From: Actinomycetota bacterium
Lineage (GTDB): Bacteria; Actinomycetota; Thermoleophilia; Gaiellales; Gaiellaceae
DNA length: 53,766 nucleotides
Assembly: GCA_003132665.1 (NCBI GenBank)
Contig: PKYN01000015.1
Location: forward strand, 1 to 53,766
Direction: 5' to 3'
The notes beneath the pieces are model-generated. The model did not search any database. It was not told the origin of the DNA and saw nothing but the letters and a program-made list of their open reading frames with translations. The stretch's first letter is position 1. Each line of letters begins with the position of its first letter. The position numbers and the translations under genes were made by a program. Of the stretch, positions 27,810 to 35,774 are shown in pieces.

Positions 27810-27835
27810 GGTTGCTGCCGAATGCGGCAGCAACC
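27810..27835 (+). terminator. Perfect hairpin upstream of tkt
   Basis: GGTTGCTGCCG (27810-27820) pairs over 11 bp with CGGCAGCAACC (27825-27835) around AATG. On the plus strand it is followed by ATAGTTTT. The neighbouring genes both run on the minus strand, where no T run follows, so it may instead be an mRNA 3'-end structure of the NIPSNAP transcript. Confidence 0.4.
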
Positions 27836-27956
27836 ATAGTTTTCGCTGCCCTTCGGAACAAAGCAAGAGCTTTCGGTAGATGCGCTTCGCGAGAGCTTGC
27901 GGCGCGCCGTTCGTCGCCTCTGGCACTCGGCTTTTACGGGCTCGCGCCTTGAGTTG

Positions 27957-28244
27957 CTAGACGCCGACCGAGTCGAGCATCCAGGCTTCGACCTTGTCGA
28001 GATACTTCGGGATCTGCGGCTCCAGCGCCGTACGCTCGGGCGAGTCGTAGAAGGCGGCGTTGGCCTCGGAGAAGTTGTCGTGCCCGACGATCCAGACGAA
28101 GCGGCTCTCGTCGTGGATGATCCAGGGCCCGAGCACCGAGAAGCCAAAACGGCGCCTGATCGGGAGAACATCCGAGCGCCACATCTCAACCCAGTCATCC
28201 ATGCGGCCCGTCTTCACCTGATAAATCCGCAACTGGTGTTGCAT
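27957..28244 (-). CDS. NIPSNAP-family protein
   Basis: 95 aa from the ATG at 28244 (MQHQLRIYQVKTGRMDDW). The TTG at 28250, overlapping the upstream stop as TTGA, is an alternative. The pattern HQLRIYQVKTGRMDDWVEMW and FVWIVGHDNFSEANAAFYDS matches NIPSNAP, a dimeric alpha-beta barrel (ferredoxin-like) fold. Bacterial members have no settled function. It follows the ANTAR regulator with almost no gap, so the kinase, regulator and this protein form one transcript. Confidence 0.78.
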   Translation of the reverse strand: MQHQLRIYQVKTGRMDDWVEMWRSDVLPIRRRFGFSVLGPWIIHDESRFVWIVGHDNFSEANAAFYDSPERTALEPQIPKYLDKVEAWMLDSVGV

Positions 28245-28246
28245 GC

Positions 28247-28816
28247 TCAACTCGCTTCGAAAGTCGCTATCAGCGCCTCGGCCACGACTCTGATCGGCTT
28301 GCCGGAGAGCTGGCTCGCCTTACGCAGCCGTGCGTAGGCATCCTGCTCGCTCAGCTTCTCCTTCTGCATCAGGAGCCCCTTGGCTCGCTCGACGAGCTTG
28401 CGCGCGGCGAGCGCCTCCGCCAGCGAGTCGGCCTCTTCGCGCAGAGCCATCAACTCGACGTGACGAGCCCGCGCAGTCTCGATCGCAGGAAGTAAGTCCG
28501 TCTCGCGGAAGGGCTTGACCAGGTAGCCGTAGACTCCGGCCTCGACCGCGCGCGCGATCAGCTCCTGCTGGCTGTAGGCGGTGAGGATGACGATCGGGAT
28601 CGGCCGCTCTTCGAGGATGCGCTTCGCGGCCTCGATGCCGTCGAGCTCGGGCATCTTGACGTCGAGGATGGCCAGGTCGGGCTGTTCCGTGCGCGCCAGC
28701 TCGACCGCCTCGAGCCCATCGCGCGCTTCGGCGCAGATCTCGAAGCCGGCTCGTTCGAGCAGCTCGCGTAAATCGAGCCGGATGATCGTCTCGTCCTCGG
28801 CGATGAGTATGCGCAT
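28247..28816 (-). CDS. ANTAR-domain response regulator (PdtaR-like)
   Basis: 189 aa. The receiver domain (1-120) has IAEDETIIRLDLRELLERAG, the acceptor Asp in LAILDVKMPELDG and the Lys in YLVKPFRETD. A coiled-coil linker leads to the C-terminal ANTAR domain (about 128-186: ALAARKLVERAKGLLMQ, then SEQDAYARLRKASQLSG). ANTAR domains bind RNA: a pair of hairpins with six-base loops, and prevent formation of an overlapping terminator. The upstream HisKA_2 kinase is the expected phosphodonor. A candidate target is the glnA leader at 33779-33889 in this window; that link is inference. Confidence 0.93.
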   Translation of the reverse strand: MRILIAEDETIIRLDLRELLERAGFEICAEARDGLEAVELARTEQPDLAILDVKMPELDGIEAAKRILEERPIPIVILTAYSQQELIARAVEAGVYGYLVKPFRETDLLPAIETARARHVELMALREEADSLAEALAARKLVERAKGLLMQKEKLSEQDAYARLRKASQLSGKPIRVVAEALIATFEAS

Positions 28817-28828
28817 CGACCGTTAACC

Positions 28829-30232
28829 CTAAAGGGGAAAGGAGAGCTCTGCGCGGAGGCCGCGCTCGTTTCGCAGCTCGAGCTGCCCGTGTAGCTCGTC
28901 GCGAACGAGCGCCCGCACTATCTCGAGCCCGATTCCCTTGCCCTCGCCCGAGATCCCCGGACCGTCGTCGGCGATCGTCAACTCGACCGCGTCGTCGCTA
29001 CGGGACAGCTCGATCGCGATGTTGTCGCCGCCGTGCTCGATCGCGTTCTGGAGCAGCTCGGTGAAGACGAGCGCAAGCGCGGTCGCCTGGTTGCCTGCGA
29101 GCGAGATCTGCTCGAGCCGAGTGTTCACCTTTTTGCTCGAGCCGAGCCCCTGGACGATGGTGACACGGAGGTGCTCGATCAGCTCGGCCAACTCGACGTC
29201 GTCGTCCTGGCGTTTGGTGAGCACCTCGTGCACCGCGGCGATGGCCAGGATGCGGTTGACCGAGTCGGCCAGCACCTGCTGGGCATCGACGTTTTCTGCG
29301 CGGGCGTGCAGCCTCAGCAGCGAGGCCACAGTCTGCAGGTTGTTCTTGACGCGGTGGTGGATCTCTTGTGCGAGCACTCCGCGCATGACCGCGCGCCCGT
29401 GCTCGATGGCAACCGCGGCGTGATGAGCGATGGAGCCGAGCAGCGCCTCCTCTTCGTCCGAGAAGGGCGTGTCCTTGTCGCAGACCAACTCACCCACCTG
29501 GCGCCGGCGCCAGCGCAGCGGGATTCTGACGGCGTAGGCTCCGCTTCGTCCCTCGGGCCAGGCGACGCGCCCGTCCTCGAGCACGATGGCCGCACCGGTG
29601 GCCGCGACAGCCTGCATTGTGGTCTTGACGATCGCCTCCAGCGACTCCTCGACGTAGAGAGACTCCGAGACCGCCTCCGAGATCTTGGCCAGCGCCTCGA
29701 GCTCGCGCACGCGCCGCCGGGCTTCCTCATAGAGGCGGGCGTGCTGGATCGATTGGGCGACCTGTCCCGCGATGGCGACCAGGAGGTCGATCTCGCCCTG
29801 GCTGAACTCGCGCGGGTGCCTGGTGCGAACGTTGAGCGCGCCTTCGAGCTTCTCGCGCGCCAGGATCGGGACGGCCAGAATCGACTCGTACTCACCCTCG
29901 GGCAGGTTCTTGAAGGCCTTGAAACGCGGATCGAGATTTGCGCCCTCGGGGATCATCACCGGCTGGCGAATGGCGGCGGACGAACCGGTGAGGCCCTCGC
30001 CGATGCGCATGCGTGGCTTGCGCTCCTCTTCACCCAGCTGGGCACCGAAGGTCGCGCGCAGGATGAGGGCGTCGCCGTCCTCGTCGTAGAGGTAGACGAA
30101 GCAGGCGTCGGCCTCGAGTGCCTCGGCGACCTTGCGCGCGATCAGAGCCATGACCTCCTCCAGGTCGAGACTGGAGTTGACGGCCTTGGTCGTCTCGGTG
30201 AGCAGCTGCAGATGTCGTTCGGATTCGTTCAT
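28829..30232 (-). CDS. GAF-GAF HisKA_2 sensor histidine kinase (PdtaS-like)
   Basis: 467 aa, cytosolic. The first GAF domain spans about 20-165 (SSLDLEEVMALIARKVAEAL; YESILAVPILAREKLEGALNV), and a second GAF/PAS-like domain spans about 180-295. The kinase core is of the HisKA_2 type: EIHHRVKNNLQTVASLLRL with the phosphoacceptor His, then a HATPase with TELLQNAIEHG and DDGPGISGEGKGIGLEI. This class typically pairs with ANTAR regulators, and the ANTAR gene begins 12 bases downstream. The signal is unknown; GAF domains in relatives sense small molecules or redox state. Confidence 0.92.
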   Translation of the reverse strand: MNESERHLQLLTETTKAVNSSLDLEEVMALIARKVAEALEADACFVYLYDEDGDALILRATFGAQLGEEERKPRMRIGEGLTGSSAAIRQPVMIPEGANLDPRFKAFKNLPEGEYESILAVPILAREKLEGALNVRTRHPREFSQGEIDLLVAIAGQVAQSIQHARLYEEARRRVRELEALAKISEAVSESLYVEESLEAIVKTTMQAVAATGAAIVLEDGRVAWPEGRSGAYAVRIPLRWRRRQVGELVCDKDTPFSDEEEALLGSIAHHAAVAIEHGRAVMRGVLAQEIHHRVKNNLQTVASLLRLHARAENVDAQQVLADSVNRILAIAAVHEVLTKRQDDDVELAELIEHLRVTIVQGLGSSKKVNTRLEQISLAGNQATALALVFTELLQNAIEHGGDNIAIELSRSDDAVELTIADDGPGISGEGKGIGLEIVRALVRDELHGQLELRNERGLRAELSFPL

Positions 30233-30279
30233 CCAAGGACGATTCTAGGCTCGGGAGGGTGGCGAGAGGCCGCGACTAC

Positions 30280-30918
30280 CTAGATCGCCGCGGCGAAGTC
30301 CGAGACGACCTCGTCGCTGGAGGCGAAGGCCACGCCCTGCTCGCGCCATTGCGCCAGGCAACGCTCTACCCGTGTCGGGTCGAGTCCGCAGGCGGCGTCT
30401 TCGACGAAGCGGACTCCGCGGCCCAGCCTGAGCATGCCCTGGATAGCCGCGTCGTCGCACACGTCCGTTGCGACCCCGAAGAGGACAATCTCTTCGGGGT
30501 CGAGCAGCTCGATCAACGCCTCGGTGCTCGGGTTCGTGAAGACGTCGAAGCGCTTCTTCAAGATCAGGATCTCGCGCTGGCCGGCGCTCAGCTTCGCCAG
30601 GCGCCCGGCCGGAAGCGCCTGCTCGGAGAGTGGAAGCGGATCGATCTGTTTGGTCTCGGGCACTCGCTCGGCTCCGGGCGTTCCGCGCAGGCAGTGCGGT
30701 GGGTAGGTGTGCTCGAAATCGGGCTCGTCCGAAATCTCCGGATCGGTCAGCTCGTGGTCGTCGGCGGAGGCCACGTGCACGATGCCGGCGGCTCTTGCCG
30801 CCTCGACCAGCCGAGCCATCGCCGGCCGGAGCGTCTCGGCGCCCGGGACGTACAGCTTCCCCTCGGGGAGCATGAAGTCGGCCTGGGTGTCGACGTCCCA
30901 GAGAATCGCCCGCGTCAT
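30280..30918 (-). CDS. pncA: Nicotinamidase (isochorismatase-fold cysteine hydrolase)
   Basis: 212 aa. The catalytic triad of the family is visible: Asp10 in DVDTQADFM, Lys in LKKRFDVFTNP and Cys in GVATDVCDDAAIQGM. A metal-site region lies in SADDHELTDPE to HTYPPHCL. The specific assignment rests on context: the ATG overlaps the stop of nicotinate phosphoribosyltransferase by 4 bases, the next enzyme of NAD salvage. It would hydrolyse nicotinamide to nicotinate. By sequence alone another amidohydrolase is possible. Confidence 0.85.
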   Translation of the reverse strand: MTRAILWDVDTQADFMLPEGKLYVPGAETLRPAMARLVEAARAAGIVHVASADDHELTDPEISDEPDFEHTYPPHCLRGTPGAERVPETKQIDPLPLSEQALPAGRLAKLSAGQREILILKKRFDVFTNPSTEALIELLDPEEIVLFGVATDVCDDAAIQGMLRLGRGVRFVEDAACGLDPTRVERCLAQWREQGVAFASSDEVVSDFAAAI

Positions 30919-32006
30919 CGGGTGACGGTCTCCAGTCGCGGATTCGGTCGCAGGCGGCGACCCTTCTTGGCGACCGGACGTCCATCGGCCAGGATCACGT
31001 CGGCTGTGAAGTCGTACCGGCCGCTCATCAGCGAGGAGCCGACCCCATAGGAGTCGACCGGAACTCCGCTCGCTTCGAAGGCGGCGATCTTTTCCGCGTC
31101 GAAGCCGCCCGAGGCGACGATCTTCACCTGCTCAAAGCCCCCGGCGTCGAGCGCGCCGCGCACCTCGTGCACCAGGCGCTCGTTGACGCCCACCGGAGCA
31201 AAGTCTCCCGACTCCTCCATCTCATCCCAGAGCGCGCGATCCACGAGCGTGCCCGACGTGTCGAGGCGGACGCCCCAGAGACGTTGCCCCAGCGCCCGGG
31301 CGACGGCCAGCGACGTAGCCACCGAATCGTTGTCGAAATCGACCAAGACGATCACGTTCATGTCGGGCGGAGCCCAGTCGGCGAACTTCCTGGCCGCTAG
31401 AACGCTGTCTCCGCCGTAGCAGGCGATCAGCGAATGCGGCACGGTGCCGATGCCGCGCTCACCCCACCAGGACGCCTGGGCGTCGGTCGAGACGCCGATC
31501 GCGCCGGCGATGTGTGCGGCGTACCCGTCACCGGTCTGCACGCGGTGGTGATCGTGCCGGGCCGGAAAGAAGAGAATCGGCTTGCCGTTCGCGGCCTCGA
31601 CCACCCGGCGCACATTGGTCGCGATCTTCGTTCGGCGGGCCAGAACCCCGAGATAGAGCGTCTCGAGATGCGCTACCTCGGTGTAGTCGCCCTCGATAGT
31701 CAACACCGTCTCCCAGGGCTCGATCTCGTCGCCGTCGTAGAGCGCCCTCACGGTGAGCTCGGGCCAGTGCTCCGAGCAGAGTCGGAGGATCGCGATCGCC
31801 TCGTCAATCCCGCCGAGTACCGCATGCCGGCGCTGGAAGACCTGAATCAGAACGTTGGTGTGCTTGTCGTCCGCGAGCAGCGCCGCACGCGCGAAGTTGA
31901 AGTAAGCGTCCGAGTAGTAGCCGGCCCGCATGCGCTCGACCGGAAGATCGAAGATCTTCGGCGGCAGGCGCTCGCCAGTCTCGCGGACTCTGATCCCGAC
32001 AGCCAT
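30915..32006 (-). CDS. pncB: Nicotinate phosphoribosyltransferase
   Basis: 363 aa. Motifs: DLPVERMRAGYYSDAYFNF at the N-terminus; the phosphoribosyl-pyrophosphate and nicotinate site around FFPARHDHHRVQTGDGYAAH with the phosphorylatable His; and VRLDTSGTLVDRALWDEM; VASGGFDAEKI; YGVGSSLMSGRYDFTADV near the end. It converts nicotinate plus PRPP into nicotinate mononucleotide. It is the first gene of a two-gene NAD salvage operon with pncA. The 230-base upstream gap carries the third REP-like hairpin and the terminator of the minus-strand glnA. Confidence 0.9.
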   Translation of the reverse strand: MAVGIRVRETGERLPPKIFDLPVERMRAGYYSDAYFNFARAALLADDKHTNVLIQVFQRRHAVLGGIDEAIAILRLCSEHWPELTVRALYDGDEIEPWETVLTIEGDYTEVAHLETLYLGVLARRTKIATNVRRVVEAANGKPILFFPARHDHHRVQTGDGYAAHIAGAIGVSTDAQASWWGERGIGTVPHSLIACYGGDSVLAARKFADWAPPDMNVIVLVDFDNDSVATSLAVARALGQRLWGVRLDTSGTLVDRALWDEMEESGDFAPVGVNERLVHEVRGALDAGGFEQVKIVASGGFDAEKIAAFEASGVPVDSYGVGSSLMSGRYDFTADVILADGRPVAKKGRRLRPNPRLETVTR

Positions 32007-32076
32007 CGCCCTGGTATTCCCAGGCCCCCGCCGGCGTACGCATCAAGGCGGCTCAGGAGGCGCTCAAAAAAGGGCC

Positions 32077-32103
32077 GCCGCAGCCGACATGCGCGGGCGC
32101 GGC
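32077..32103. repeat. REP-like intergenic hairpin, copy 3 (degenerate)
   Basis: GCCGCAGCCG at 32077-32086 faces CGGGCGCGGC at 32094-32103; two central mismatches weaken the stem. As in copy 2, the bases CTCAC follow the 3' arm, and TAGGAGCAGACG appears about 75 bases further (near 32174). CGCGAACACTG, shared with copy 1, is near 32132. Confidence 0.5.
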
Positions 32104-32193
32104 TCACAGACGCCGTCCCCCGGCCCTTTCGCCGCGAACACTGTTCACAACCGCGGTCAGCCGAGCACGCTTCTAGGAGCAGACGAGGTAGCA

Positions 32194-32236
32194 CCGCGAA
32201 AAGTCCGAGCCGGCTTTGCCGGCCGACTTTTCGCGG
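32194..32236 (-). terminator. Nested hairpin terminator of the minus-strand glnA
   Basis: Outer stem 32194-32205/32225-32236 is a perfect 12 bp (arm CCGCGAAAAGTC). The inner hairpin GCCGGC/GCCGGC (32209-32214, 32218-32223) has a TTT loop. It abuts the TAG of the glutamine synthetase gene. Its arms are nearly identical to those at 3704-3748. Confidence 0.7.
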
Positions 32237-33601
32237 CTAAAGGGTGGGCAAGTAGCGCTTCATCTCCCAGTCTGTGAGCTGAACGCGGTACTCGTCCCAC
32301 TCCTTGCGCTTGAGATTGACGTAGTTGTCGAAGATGTGGTTCCCGAGCGCCTTCTGCATCAGGCGCGAGTGGGACAGCTCCTCGATCGCCTCGCCCAACG
32401 TCTCCGGCAGCGAGACGATGCCGCGATCCTCGCGCTCCTTGGGCGACAGGTGGTAGAGGTTGGTCTCCATCGGCGCCGGGAGCTGGTAGTTGTTCTCGAT
32501 CCCCTCGAGACCGGCGTGGAGCAGACAGGCGAAGGCCAGGTATGGGTTGCAGGCCGGATCAGGGCTGCGGAACTCGGCTCTTGTACCTTCTTCGGAGCCC
32601 GGCTTGTAGAGCGGAATCCTGATCAGCGCGGAGCGGTTGCGTTGCGACCAGGCGACGTATACCGGTGCCTCATAGCCCGGAACGAGCCGCTTGTAGGAGT
32701 TGACCCACTGGGCGAAGATCGCCGAAAGCTCGCGAGCATGCTTGAGCTGGCCGGCGATGAAGCCTTTCGCCTCCTTCGAGAGGTGGTACTTGTCGCTCGC
32801 ATCGAAGAAGCCGTTCCGCTCGCCGCGGAAGAGCGACTGATGGATGTGCATACCCGAGCCGTTCTCGCCGAAGATCGGCTTCGGCATGAAGGTGGCGTAG
32901 CAGCCGTTCTTGGCCGCGATCTCCTTCACGATCAGGCGGTAGGTGATCGTGGCGTCGGCCATCGCCAGAGCGTCGGTATAGCGCATGTCGATCTCGTGCT
33001 GCGACGGTCCGACCTCGTGGTGGGAGTACTCGATTGCGATTCCCATTCCCTCGAGCGCCCGGGTTGTCTCAGCTCGGAGCTCGGTGGCGGCGTCCATCGT
33101 CGTCTGCACGAAGTAGCCGCCCTCGTCGAGCGGCTCGGTGCCCTTCGAATCCTTGAAGAGGAAGTACTCGAGCTCGGGCCCGACGTTGAGCGTGTCGAAC
33201 CCCATCGACTTCATCCGCTTGAGCGCGCGGCGTAGAACGTGGCGCGGGTCGCCTTCATAGGGGTTGCCGTCAGGGGTGACGATGTCGCAAATCATGCGCA
33301 CGGTCTTCGTCTCGCCTTCTCGCCACGGCATGACGGCGTAGGTGGTCGGATCGGGGATGGCGACCATGTCGGATTCCTCGATCGCGTTGAACCCGGTGAT
33401 CGAGGAGCCGTCGAAACCCATCCCGTCGTTGAGCGCGTCTTCGAGCTGCCAAGGAGTGATGGCGAAGCTTTTTAGGTGCCCCTCGAGATCCGTGAACCAG
33501 AGCAGGACCATCTGTACGCCGTCGGCCTGCACGCTCTCGAGCACGCGCTTGCGGTCGGCGGGATCCGAAGTCGCCCGATCCTTCGTTGTTACCTTGGCCA
33601 C
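32237..33601 (-). CDS. glnA: Glutamine synthetase type I (alpha-like)
   Basis: 454 aa. Signatures: [44 protein letters not shown] and RSPDPACNPYLAF. It makes glutamine from glutamate, ammonia and ATP as a cytosolic dodecamer. Length and the loop METNLYHLSPKER place it near the alpha subtype rather than the adenylylated beta type, though a Tyr is present at the equivalent loop. The GTG at 33601 is preferred because GGAGGG (33617-33612) lies ten bases before it; the GTG at 33610 would be one base from that site. It is divergent from a second glutamine synthetase, with a 310-base shared upstream region. Confidence 0.93.
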   Translation of the reverse strand: MAKVTTKDRATSDPADRKRVLESVQADGVQMVLLWFTDLEGHLKSFAITPWQLEDALNDGMGFDGSSITGFNAIEESDMVAIPDPTTYAVMPWREGETKTVRMICDIVTPDGNPYEGDPRHVLRRALKRMKSMGFDTLNVGPELEYFLFKDSKGTEPLDEGGYFVQTTMDAATELRAETTRALEGMGIAIEYSHHEVGPSQHEIDMRYTDALAMADATITYRLIVKEIAAKNGCYATFMPKPIFGENGSGMHIHQSLFRGERNGFFDASDKYHLSKEAKGFIAGQLKHARELSAIFAQWVNSYKRLVPGYEAPVYVAWSQRNRSALIRIPLYKPGSEEGTRAEFRSPDPACNPYLAFACLLHAGLEGIENNYQLPAPMETNLYHLSPKEREDRGIVSLPETLGEAIEELSHSRLMQKALGNHIFDNYVNLKRKEWDEYRVQLTDWEMKRYLPTL

Positions 33602-33741
33602 CTGACTCACTCCCTCCGTCGACTACGAATGCGAAACCTGGAACCGGAACTGTAGTTGTAGCGTGGTATCGGGCATAGGTCGAAACAGCGTGAAGCGACG
33701 CGGGCTCATGTCATCGCGGTAACTCGAGCGTCCGGCACGAT

Positions 33742-33770
33742 TTGACAAGCAGTTTCGGACCCGGCATTCT
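33742..33770 (+). promoter_or_regulatory. Promoter of plus-strand glnA
   Basis: TTGACA at 33742-33747, a 17-base spacer, then CATTCT at 33765-33770. The predicted +1 is near 33777, immediately before the first hairpin of the leader. This is one of the best sigma-70-like promoters in the window. Confidence 0.6.
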
Positions 33771-33814
33771 TGGATGCAGACGAATCGCCGATGAAGGCGC
33801 TCGTCGAGGCAATG

Positions 33815-33848
33815 GGGCCTCAGGACGTGGTACGTCCGGGCCCTTTTT
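33815..33848 (+). terminator. Leader terminator T1 of glnA
   Basis: GGACGT (33823-33828) pairs with ACGTCC (33832-33837). GGGCC (33815-33819) pairs with GGCCC (33839-33843) around a small internal loop. TTTTT follows at 33844-33848. It lies 73 bases upstream of the glnA ATG, so it is a conditional, premature terminator rather than the end of another gene. Confidence 0.65.
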
Positions 33849-33856
33849 CGTGCTCA

Positions 33857-33889
33857 GGCCCGGAACCGGTCAGGTTCTGGGCCTTTTTT
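33857..33889 (+). terminator. Leader terminator T2 of glnA
   Basis: An 11-bp stem (33857-33867 with 33873-33883, one wobble) closes the loop GGTCA and is followed by TTTTTT at 33884-33889. The 5' arm (33857-33863) can instead pair over 7 bp with the 3' side of T1 (33836-33842), which would disrupt both terminators. Confidence 0.7.
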
Positions 33890-33920
33890 GTTGGACCAAT
33901 CGATGGGGAGGAAAACCCAA

Positions 33921-35366
33921 ATGTCGGACATGGATACCGAGCTCAAGCAGTATCTTGAGGTGGGTCCTTCGGCCGCCCCGAAGGACGCGCTCGAATTCGC
34001 CGAAGGCAGCGAGACCAAGATCGTCGACTTCAAGTTCGTCGACCTGCTGGGGCGCTGGCAGCACGTCTCTATGCCATTGAACGCTGTCGATGAGTCGGCG
34101 TTCGTAGAGGGACTCGGCTTCGACGGCTCCTCGATCAGGGGCTGGCAGGCGATCGACGAGTCGGACATGTTGCTCATCCCCGACCCGGCGACCGCGATTG
34201 TCGATCCCTTCACCGCGGATCGGACGCTCTCGTTGATCTGCGACATCCGCGATCCGGTCACGGGCGGTCCCTACGACAAGGATCCGCGCTTCGTCGCCAA
34301 GCGAGCCGAGGAGTACCTGCGCTCAACCGGTGTGGCAGACACCGTCAACATCGGACCTGAGTGTGAGTTCTTCGTCTTCGACTCGGTCTCGTATGACCTC
34401 GAACCGCAGCGAACCGGTTATTCGATCGACTCCGGGGAAGCCCATTGGAACAGCGGCAAGCCGGGCCTCGGTTACACGATCCGCGAGAAGGAGGGCTACT
34501 TCCCGCCCGCTCCGCACGACACGCTGCAGGACCTTCGCTCCGAGATGGTGCTGACGCTTGGGGGGCTCGGAATCGACTGCGAGTTCCACCACCACGAGGT
34601 CGCGAGCGCGGGTCAGTGCGAGATCAACATGCGCTTCGATTCGCTACGCAAAATGGCCGATCAGGTCATGGTCTACAAGTACGTCGTCAAGAACGTCGCC
34701 CGGCGTGCCGGCAAGTCGGTGACCTTCATGCCGAAGCCGCTCTTCGGCGACAACGGCTCGGGCATGCACGTGCACCAGTCGCTCTGGAAGGAAGGCACGC
34801 CGCTGTTTGCCGACAAGTCCGGCTACGCGGGGCTCTCCCAACTGGCACGCGCATACATCGGCGGTCTGCTCAAGCACGCCCCGGCGATCCTCGCCTTCTG
34901 CGCGCCGACGACTAACAGCTACCGGCGGCTGGTGCCCGGTTACGAGGCTCCGGTCAACCTCGTCTACTCGCAGCGCAACCGCTCGGCCTGCATCCGCGTT
35001 CCGATGTACTCGGAGTCGCCGAAGGCCAAGCGGCTCGAGTTCCGCCCGCCCGACGTCACGGCGAACCCCTACCTCGCCTTCTCGGCCATGCTCATGGCCG
35101 GGCTGGACGGCATCGAGAAGAGCATCGACGCAGGCGAGCCGGCCGACTTCGACCTGTTCGAAGAGGCCACGGACATTCCGCAGGTGCCAGGCTCGTTGGC
35201 CGAGGCGCTCGATGCACTCGAGGCCGATCACGAGTTCCTGCTCAAGGGCAGCGTCTTCAGCGAAGACCTGATCCGCACCTGGATCGACTGGAAGAGGGAG
35301 CACGAGGTCGACTTCGTGGCATTGCGTCCACACCCGGCGGAGTTCGCCCTCTACTACGACGCCTAG
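33921..35366 (+). CDS. glnA: Glutamine synthetase type I (long form, beta-like)
   Basis: 481 aa from the ATG at 33921, with GGGGAGGAAAA at 33905-33915. Signatures are [57 protein letters not shown] and [16 protein letters not shown]. It contains the internal insertion typical of the longer subtype. Where adenylylated enzymes have a Tyr in NLYDLPP, this protein reads [13 protein letters not shown], so that regulatory Tyr appears to be missing. Control may instead lie in the leader RNA. It is followed by a PII-like gene 78 bases downstream in the same direction, a common glnA-glnB/K layout. Confidence 0.94.
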   Translation: MSDMDTELKQYLEVGPSAAPKDALEFAEGSETKIVDFKFVDLLGRWQHVSMPLNAVDESAFVEGLGFDGSSIRGWQAIDESDMLLIPDPATAIVDPFTADRTLSLICDIRDPVTGGPYDKDPRFVAKRAEEYLRSTGVADTVNIGPECEFFVFDSVSYDLEPQRTGYSIDSGEAHWNSGKPGLGYTIREKEGYFPPAPHDTLQDLRSEMVLTLGGLGIDCEFHHHEVASAGQCEINMRFDSLRKMADQVMVYKYVVKNVARRAGKSVTFMPKPLFGDNGSGMHVHQSLWKEGTPLFADKSGYAGLSQLARAYIGGLLKHAPAILAFCAPTTNSYRRLVPGYEAPVNLVYSQRNRSACIRVPMYSESPKAKRLEFRPPDVTANPYLAFSAMLMAGLDGIEKSIDAGEPADFDLFEEATDIPQVPGSLAEALDALEADHEFLLKGSVFSEDLIRTWIDWKREHEVDFVALRPHPAEFALYYDA

Positions 35367-35383
35367 GAGAAGAAGACGGAAAG

Positions 35384-35409
35384 GCTGGGAGGGTCTCGGC
35401 TCTCCCAGC
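35384..35409 (+). other. Hairpin between glnA and the PII-like gene
   Basis: GCTGGGAG (35384-35391) pairs with CTCCCAGC (35402-35409) around a 10-base loop. No T run follows, so it is more likely an mRNA processing or stability element than a terminator. The PII-like gene has GGAGGAGG shortly after. Confidence 0.45.
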
Positions 35410-35444
35410 AGACCGCTTGATGACGGAGGAGGTGGACGGGCAGC

Positions 35445-35774
35445 ATGATCAAGGTCGAAGCAATCGTGATTCCTGATCGCGTCGAGATGGTGATTGACGC
35501 GGTTGAGGTTGAGGCCGGCCACGTGGGCGTGACCGTCTTCGAGGCGGCCGGGTACGGGCACCGGCGCGACGTACCGGAGGCATTTCTCACCTTCATCGTT
35601 CCGGAGCACAAGGCGGAGAAGATCGTCGGGGCGATCTCCGACGCCGCCAGAAGCGGGAATGAGTCCGGTGACGGGCTCGTCTGGATGTCCTCGATCTACA
35701 ACGTCAGGCACAACAGAACCGGTAAGCCGCTGCACGAGTACGTGGACACGGACTACCTGAAGGCGGGCGTTTGA
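35445..35774 (+). CDS. PII-like signal protein lacking the T-loop
   Basis: 109 aa. The core aligns with PII: MIKVEAIVIPDRVEMVIDAV, the strand GVTVFEAAGYG at 28-38, FIVPEHKAEKIVGAI, and the ATP-site region ARSGNESGDGLVWM with NVRHNRTGK. Between Gly38 and the strand at about residue 48 there are nine residues (HRRDVPEAF), where E. coli GlnB has 23. The T-loop with its modified Tyr is therefore missing. The trimer and nucleotide pockets may remain, but partner binding through a T-loop cannot. Placement after glnA points to nitrogen signalling. The C-terminal tail is slightly longer than in GlnB. Confidence 0.82.
   Translation: MIKVEAIVIPDRVEMVIDAVEVEAGHVGVTVFEAAGYGHRRDVPEAFLTFIVPEHKAEKIVGAISDAARSGNESGDGLVWMSSIYNVRHNRTGKPLHEYVDTDYLKAGV

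Larger units (their letters stand above)
33779..33889 (+). promoter_or_regulatory. glnA leader RNA: candidate ANTAR antitermination element
   Basis: P1: CGCC/GGCG (33786-33789, 33796-33799) with six-base loop GATGAA, extended by GACG/CGTC (33779-33782, 33802-33805). P2 follows immediately: GAGGC/GCCTC (33806-33810, 33817-33821) with six-base loop AATGGG, which has A at position 1 and G at 4. The 3' arm of P2 overlaps the 5' arm of the intrinsic terminator at 33815-33848. Paired six-base-loop hairpins with the second overlapping a terminator are the known RNA target of ANTAR proteins. P1 has G rather than A at loop position 1, so the match is incomplete. Confidence 0.5.

Noticed and set aside
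33791..33958. Upstream open frame through the glnA leader
   Set aside because: It has no ribosome site, runs through both terminators and into glnA out of frame. The hairpins explain the sequence better.
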